A DNA stretch of 64,000 nt from Leishmania infantum JPCM5. Its lineage: Eukaryota > Euglenozoa > Kinetoplastea > Trypanosomatida > Trypanosomatidae. How positions within the stretch are numbered: position 1 is the stretch's first letter; each line of letters opens with the position of its first letter. The stretch covers positions 196,001 to 260,000 of the forward strand of contig NC_009415.2 of NCBI RefSeq assembly GCF_000002875.2. Reading direction: 5' to 3'. Positions 58,416-64,000 of this stretch are shown piece by piece. The position numbers were made by a program, and so were the translations under genes. Under the pieces are notes generated by a model. It saw only the letters and a list, made by a program, of their open reading frames with translations. It did no database searches and was not told where the DNA came from.

Positions 58416-59439
58416 CTGAGAGGAACTGATTGAGGAAGAGAGAGGGGGGCCTAGGCAAGTGGAAGAGCAACCAAGAAACAGAGCAACAGAAAAGACACAG
58501 GCGCTTTCACCTTCTTAAAAATGCAGGCAAGTAGGCGATGAGAATGAATGCGGCGGCGATTATGCTATCGAATAACGACGGCTGATTGCGTCCCCAACGA
58601 GGAGCTGAAGCGGCTGCACGTGTCTCCGATTTGATTACGCACGCCCAACGTCGTAGGGGTTCTTTTTTTGTGTGTGTGCGTGTGTGTGTTCAGAGGGCGT
58701 CGTCGAGAGTGCGCTGTTGAATGCACAGAGAGACGGTGAGGGTGAGGCAGCATAGGCGAGAGTGACGGCCAAAACAACAGGGAAAAGCAATCCACTGGGC
58801 GGGCAGCGCGCACCGCGTGAGCTTCACAGCAGAGGCGGAAGAGGATTAGCCATGCCTGTGGTTGGATATGAACAGCAGCTCCACGCCCGGTCATTTTTAC
58901 GAGAGGGCGTGCCGCTGCTCTCTCGCTCCCTTCGTGTCCTCAGGATGGCAGCGTACTCATGCGCCGGGGCTGCCATCGTCATTGCGCCTCGCAGCGTCCC
59001 CTCCTGACTTCAAAACTTTCAAAGCATGATGCTCCGCTACAGGCAAGCAAAACGCGCTGCGCTTCTTCCGATCGCGCCATCAGGTCTGCGAGCACAGGAT
59101 AACCACCACGAGCTCGACACTACAACAGGCGAGAGAAGGAGAGAGAGAGAAACAAGATGCACTGAACAACAGCATCGACGCAGTGGCACATGGGCGAAAA
59201 GAAGGTATTCCGGACTTTGAGCGTTTCGCTTTTATTTTCCCGTTGCATGCCAGCCTCTGACTTGCGCTACAGCGACGTTTCTTTCGTGCTCCCAGCGTGT
59301 ACCCATTCCACCACGCACAAGCCAGAAAAAGTGTACGCAAACGCCACCGCAGATCACCTTCCTTCGCAGGCATACGGCTGCGACCTCGACACCCGGGACA
59401 AAAAGTCCAGCGGCCGAGCGGGGCCACGCGTGTAACGGG
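58416..59439. other. Upstream region of FtsH
   Basis: No gene seen. The minus strand has a strong pyrimidine tract with CTCAG immediately before the FtsH ATG (about 58416-58455), a probable trans-splicing acceptor. A GT-rich run lies at about 58662-58690. Confidence 0.65.
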
Positions 59440-59760
59440 CACTTCTCACCCTTCCTCAGATACGCGCCGCGCCACCGCCACCAGACGCACCAGGGCGGGC
59501 AGCGGCCAGGGCCTTTTGAGGCCGTGCACATCCTGCCTGCGTATGCCATGCTTCACCCTCAGTCGCCTCAGGCCGCGGCATTGCATAATATAGTGTCGAG
59601 ACTCTGTACAATGGAGTCTGGAGAGCTCGATGGTGTAGCTCGGGGTGCTCCGCGGACGCTTCCGGCACCTGCGCCGCATCAGCCCACCCCGATCGGATGC
59701 AGGAGACGCCGCACACTTCGCACGCATGCGCTGTGGGGCTGATCGGTGTGCATACTTCTG
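59440..59760 (-). mobile_element. Degenerate ingi/DIRE-type retroelement 3' end
   Basis: Read on the minus strand, two frames together give a C-x2-C (CEVCG, near 59715-59730) and, after a frame change, CTESRHYIMQC with LRRLRVKHGI just after. This C-x2-C...H-x4-C arrangement with a following Leu/Arg helix is the zinc motif at the C-terminus of ingi/L1Tc-type non-LTR retrotransposons. A further RPWPLPALVRLV segment ends at a stop near 59455. The frame break shows it is dead. Upstream sequence to about 60150 has coding-like pieces (for example DVVKQLLARLTVVSRALECR) that may belong to it. No reverse-transcriptase catalytic motif was seen. Confidence 0.5.
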
Positions 59761-60773
59761 CGCCTTTGCCGCCCATCACGCGCGCTCCCCCGCCCCCCGG
59801 CCTCCGGGCGCCTTGTTCGGGCGTGATGCACCATGCCCACGACCGCTGGAGCAGTACGACAGATTCGGTAGTGGCATGCTCGAGGTCACCGAAATGGCGG
59901 CCAAAGTGCCGGTGCGACACTCGAGTGCTCTGCTCACCACCGTGAGGCGGGCCAGTAATTGCTTGACGACGTCATGGGCGCGGTGCCACTCCACACGCGT
60001 CATAAAGGACGCTGGCGAGGTCTCGACATACCCGTAGCATGCGCGAAATGCAGCTTCTCTGGGATGATGGACTTCAGCGACGACATCCACCAGTTCCCAT
60101 ACGAGTGCCAGGCATCCGGCAGAGACACAGTGATGGAGCCACCGCTATAGAAAAACAACAAGTAACGCAAAGGGCCCAAAAAAAAAAGATTGAGCGGCTG
60201 TGCGCGCTCGCCACCACTTCAGGGTGCGCAGTTGACGTGCTGCGGAGAAACCAAATCAACCAGAGTAGCTGCGTGAAGGCGCGCATCGTGATGGCACGTG
60301 CGGTGAAACAAAGACACTCGTGCGCGACGGCAAACACCGCCGTATAAAGAATGCTCCCCCTCCCACCCTCAAAAGAAAAAAAAACAGGAAGGGGAGAGTG
60401 GTGACGAGAGCAACGAAAAAGACAGGCGATCGGAACGAGCATACACACAGGATAAAGGCGATGGAGAGTGTCCGTGGCGTCTCCTTGCCATTGTTACGCG
60501 CTGCTTGTGAGACTGAAGGACTCGTCCGGAGAGAGAGGGTGTCTGCTAGTGTATGGCCACCAGTGCTGTATGCCTATCTGTCAAGGACAGAGGTTTATAT
60601 GGGAGGCCGGCGACCGAGAGGGAGAGAGGGAGAGACGGTTGAGGCGAAGGCGATGTAAACGCTGGCGCTCGGTGACGAATCACGCCGTTGTGAGCTGCCA
60701 TAGTTGTGGTGACTGTTCGACTCGATTCGAAGTGGGAAGAGTCACAGTGGATGTGGTGGGGTCCTGGGCTTAG
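59761..60773. other. Spacer between retroelement remnant and coding-like remnant
   Basis: Contains disconnected coding-like pieces on the minus strand up to about 60150, possibly the 5' continuation of the retroelement remnant. A poly-A run lies at about 60178-60188, followed by purine-rich sequence without a gene. Confidence 0.45.
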
Positions 60774-61265
60774 ATGCCGGAGGCGGTGGTGTTGAGTGAC
60801 GACGGCGTCACCTCACGCAGCCCGTTGGCCAGGACGTAGGTGCCGTGCACCAACCCATTACTTTCCGACCTGCTGGTGGTCGCGGCTCCGCCCCGGACGG
60901 CTCCAAGGACTCGACCGTCTTCTCATGTGAAGTTTCCGCAGAGTTGTAGAGGCTGGAAGGAAGGTAACCGTGCGACGCGCTAGAAAAGTCGGCGCGCGTG
61001 GTAGTGGGATGGTCACCGGTGCTCGCCATAAGCGTCATCGCCTACAACTCCTCAGCAGTGCAGCTTTACATGGCAGTGTTCATGCCGACGGTGCTCTGCA
61101 GAGCGCTGAGGACGGCCTGGCATCGTGCCAAGTGCTACGGGACGTTGTCGAAGGTCTCTCAGCGTTTGCGCGAGCTCTTCAACGCACCGCACATGACGCG
61201 CTGGAGACTATGGCAGACGCCGTTGCGTGCGCGAGAGGTGGAGTGCACGGTCTGGGAGTACGCCA
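60774..61265 (-). pseudogene. Coding-like remnant, family unknown
   Basis: This stretch has coding-like composition in shifting minus-strand frames. One frame ends NGLVHGTYVLANGLREV, then Pro/Ser/Thr residues and SGI with a stop codon at 60772-60774. Another carries ADFSSASHGYLPSSLYNS at about 60900-61030. The frames are broken by stops and shifts and no full ORF can be drawn. I cannot name the parent family. It may be a decayed protein gene or part of the nearby retroelement remnant. Confidence 0.35.
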
Positions 61266-61712
61266 CCACGTAAGACATAGCAGCGCGACGGTTGAAGGAA
61301 GAGAACATAGAAGGACAATCGAATCACTGAGCCGCAGAGGGAGAGACGGAAAGGCACATCGCAGGAGCGACGTTCAGTCGTCACAACAAGGACCACTGAC
61401 TTCAGGGAGAAGTCGACGGTGGGTAGACTGATGGAGAGAAAGACGGTGAGCTTGTCTGTCGCATGTGAGGGACGAAGGCGAGTGACACCAGCAAAAAGTC
61501 GAATAGGAGTCGTTAGTGGAACATAAGGGGGGGGGGAGAAATCAGCCGTGGGCGTCTGGCCTTGCGCTGCCGAGATTCAGCCCCTGCAGTCGTTGAGTAA
61601 GGATTCACACAGGGAATAGGTGGAGAAGGTGGTGTTGGGCAATGAGAGTAGGAATACATAGAGCGGGCTCGTTATTTGAAGAGTAAGAAAGAGACTGAGA
61701 TGCAAAGGCGTC

Positions 61713-61743
61713 ATCTCGCCGTGGACCAGACCCACGGCGAGAT
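61713..61743. repeat. Perfect 12-bp inverted repeat (hairpin)
   Basis: ATCTCGCCGTGG at 61713-61724 and its exact complement at 61732-61743 enclose a 7-base loop. It stands alone in gene-free sequence. It is stable enough to form in RNA on either strand. Confidence 0.8.
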
Positions 61744-62549
61744 TGGCACAGGAAAGGAAAAGGCGTGCTTACCTTGGAGCATCACTGCTCCTGCTGCCAT
61801 CACACAGACGTGTCTCGGTGTGCGAGTACAGTGGACCGTTTGTGGTCGTCGTCCTGTCTTGTGTGTCCCACTGTAGTGAGCAGGAGCGGTCCGGCTATAG
61901 CCAAATACCATCAACTTTTACATAAACCCACACAGACACACAGAGAGAGAGACGGAGATGAACATAACCCCCCCAAAAAAAAGAAAGCGATGATGACGGA
62001 AAAGAGGGAAAGGCTAGGCATGACACACGGACGCACGCCCTCGCCATTGTATGTACGTAGATGAAAACTCCTCAGCGCCCCTCCATGGAACGTCGCGCCC
62101 CCATACACGCGCGCACACACGCACGCACTTACGCACACGCGGCTCTCGCTTGGCGCAGCGTCATGAGTCACGCACAAGCGTTTGCAAGGGGCTCTCTGAT
62201 CGGGTTTGCTGTCCGGCGCTGGGCAGAGATGGGTAATCACGACGAAGACGAAAGTAAAAATACCATGCGGTACAGAGAAGGGAGGTGCGAAAAGAAAGAA
62301 GCAAGATAAAGAGGAAGAGAGGGGCAGTGAGAAGGCGAAGGGGATAGGGGCGCCAACACCTTTTGCAGGCGCCGAAACAACGCAGGTATAGCGAGAACGC
62401 AATACAGTCAACCGGCTAACAGAGGGGCGTAGAGGGCGGAAGACAGCGGCAACAAAGGAGTGGGGCAACGGAAGCGAGAGTGGATTTGTGACGGGCAACA
62501 ACAACAACAGGGCAACGTGAATGGCATGCGTCCACCACTGGCGCATACG

Positions 62550-62570
62550 CACACACACACACACACACAC
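62550..62570. repeat. (CA)n microsatellite
   Basis: About ten uninterrupted CA units in the gene-free right end. Confidence 0.9.
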
Positions 62571-64000
62571 TGCATGAAAGACACTAAAGGAGAACGTCCC
62601 TTGAACGACGGGATGCAACGTTGCCGGCCGGCAAAAAGCCAGCGAGGGTGGAAAGAGGGGCGGATGAGGGTTGAGGAGTGGTGATGGCTGGGTGAGTGGG
62701 ATGGAAACAGAGCATGCACACAGTAGCTCTCCGTTGAATGTTCGTGCCCCGCCACGTCAGAGGGAGCACGCAAAGAGGTATCGAGAATCACTACCACAAC
62801 CGCTGATGCAGGACATCATGCGAGTGTAGAGTGAAGAAATCACTCCACACGCCCCAAAGAGCGCCAGCCGTGTATACGACGTACTCGACAGCCACGCAGA
62901 AGCGGCGGAACGAAGCAAAGTCCCGGGACAAAAACAACCGGCGACTATAAAACGTTTACGTTGGAGGCTTTTCTACAGAGATGAGGAAGGGAGGAGAGTA
63001 AAAGAGGTGTTCGAGAGGGTCAACGTACAAAGACATGTCTCCCAAAACAGGAGGAGGGAGGACGAGAAAGTTTTGAGGGTATCAACCGATCATGGAAGGG
63101 GTGGAGAGGTGGGAGGAGGGGGGGAGCTGCGGTGCGTATGCTCATGAATGTCTGGGGAACACCTCCGGACATTTGGCGTATTCCTTTTGGCGTAGGACGT
63201 GGTAGTTCTTCTCACGACGTGGCGGTTAGATGCTACGCCTCCCAGACGAGGCATATGCGCGCGCGGTGGGCGGGGCCTGAAAGAGATCCACGTGGGAGGA
63301 GGGTTAGGCGAGCCTTGCGTCTCTGGAGGGGACGAAAAAGGGAGCGTGCGCGTGTGGGTGAGTGCGGGCAACGAGCACAAGGAGTTCCGGATTCCAATGA
63401 TGGGGCTTTTCAAGGTCATTCCAGTCCTTGTCTTCTTTCCATCATCTCTCCCTTCATCGACACCGCGAAAAAACTCACCGCTCTGCCCAGCAACAGAAAA
63501 TCATACCGCCTCCCTTGAAGAAAGGCAGCGGGTAATGCCCTGTTCAGGCGGACTCATAACGGGTGTGTACATGTGAAAGGGGTGCAGTGCGCAAAAGAAA
63601 AAGGGGCGCCCATAAAGAGGCACTGCATGGAAGCTGAAGGACGAGGCCCACCAGCGCTAACACTGTGAGCTGCATTCCAGGGATCATTGCACTGCGCGCG
63701 CTCAGGAATGAACACGCCGGCGCGTGTGAATGCTTGGATAAGGCATGCATGGCGCAGCAGAAAGTTGTGAGGGACCAAACGGCAGGCGCCGTACAAACCG
63801 AAAAGGAGGGAAAAACAAAAGAAGACGCAATACCAACAAAACACAGAGAGGTACGCGTGGCCGCACCGTTTAGGCATGCAAACTCACTCGATATCGCTTG
63901 ACCCCGCCGTCGCAAAACAAAAGCCACGTAACTTCTGGTTCACGGTGGCAACTCTGTCGTGCCGGCCTTCGAGCCTGTGGCGCTGCTTTGAGGGGAAGGG

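Larger units (their letters stand above)
61266..64000. other. 2.7-kb right-edge region, no gene seen
   Basis: Mostly purine-rich on the plus strand with low-complexity ORFs. It contains a G run at 61530-61539, a perfect hairpin at 61713-61743, and a (CA)n run at 62550-62570. Because all genes read leftward, this is upstream sequence of the cluster or the long 3' UTR of a gene lying outside the window. Confidence 0.6.

Noticed and set aside
62550..62570. CRISPR-like or tandem repeat structure in the right end
   Set aside because: Only a simple (CA)n run and isolated inverted repeats are present. There are no repeated units with spacers.

Overview
The window looks like nuclear DNA of a trypanosomatid, most likely a Leishmania species. 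It is GC-rich. All seventeen confident protein genes are intronless and read on the minus strand, as one directional cluster (right to left). They are separated by pyrimidine-rich spacers of 0.3-4 kb with candidate spliced-leader acceptor AGs. A U2 snRNA and a tRNA-Ala form a Pol III cluster inside the array, and SIDER2-like retroposon copies lie in spacers. Mevalonate kinase beside amino-acid transporter genes fits the region I remember on Leishmania chromosome 31; that assignment is from memory, and the species cannot be settled by eye.

Layout in transcription order, right to left. 58.4-64 kb has no convincing gene. It holds a degenerate ingi-type retroelement 3' end, a coding-like remnant, simple repeats and a perfect 12-bp hairpin. 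46.6-58.4 kb encodes a mitochondrial FtsH-type AAA protease, two adjacent C2-type proteins with low-complexity tails (a SIDER2-like copy between them) and a large disordered protein with a repeated [S/T]-[I/L]-x-F motif. 36.4-44.4 kb encodes a 1,939-residue pseudokinase and an FtsJ-type 2'-O-methyltransferase. 29.4-35.7 kb encodes two adjacent mitochondrial helical-repeat proteins with matching C-terminal ends. 21.0-28.9 kb encodes a possible Omp85-superfamily beta-barrel protein, a SECIS-binding-protein-2-like protein with an L7Ae domain, a SNARE-like membrane protein and a fatty acid hydroxylase/sterol desaturase. 7.5-19.9 kb holds three AAAP amino-acid permeases; the U2 snRNA/tRNA-like promoter/tRNA-Ala cluster lies at 9.47-9.91 kb upstream of the last of them. 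0.4-6.0 kb encodes mevalonate kinase, a probable unlisted 88-residue membrane protein and a coiled-coil protein.

The genes are mostly functionally unrelated, as is normal for kinetoplastid clusters. Loose themes are sterol/isoprenoid metabolism (mevalonate kinase, sterol desaturase family), amino-acid uptake (three permeases), mitochondrial biogenesis (FtsH, two helical-repeat proteins, possible beta-barrel) and RNA biology (U2, FtsJ methyltransferase, SBP2-like, tRNA-Ala). I found no clear single new multi-gene system. The best leads are the pseudokinase with both catalytic aspartates changed to cysteine, the Omp85-like protein, the small tail-anchored ORF, the U2 promoter arrangement and the [S/T]-[I/L]-x-F motif array.
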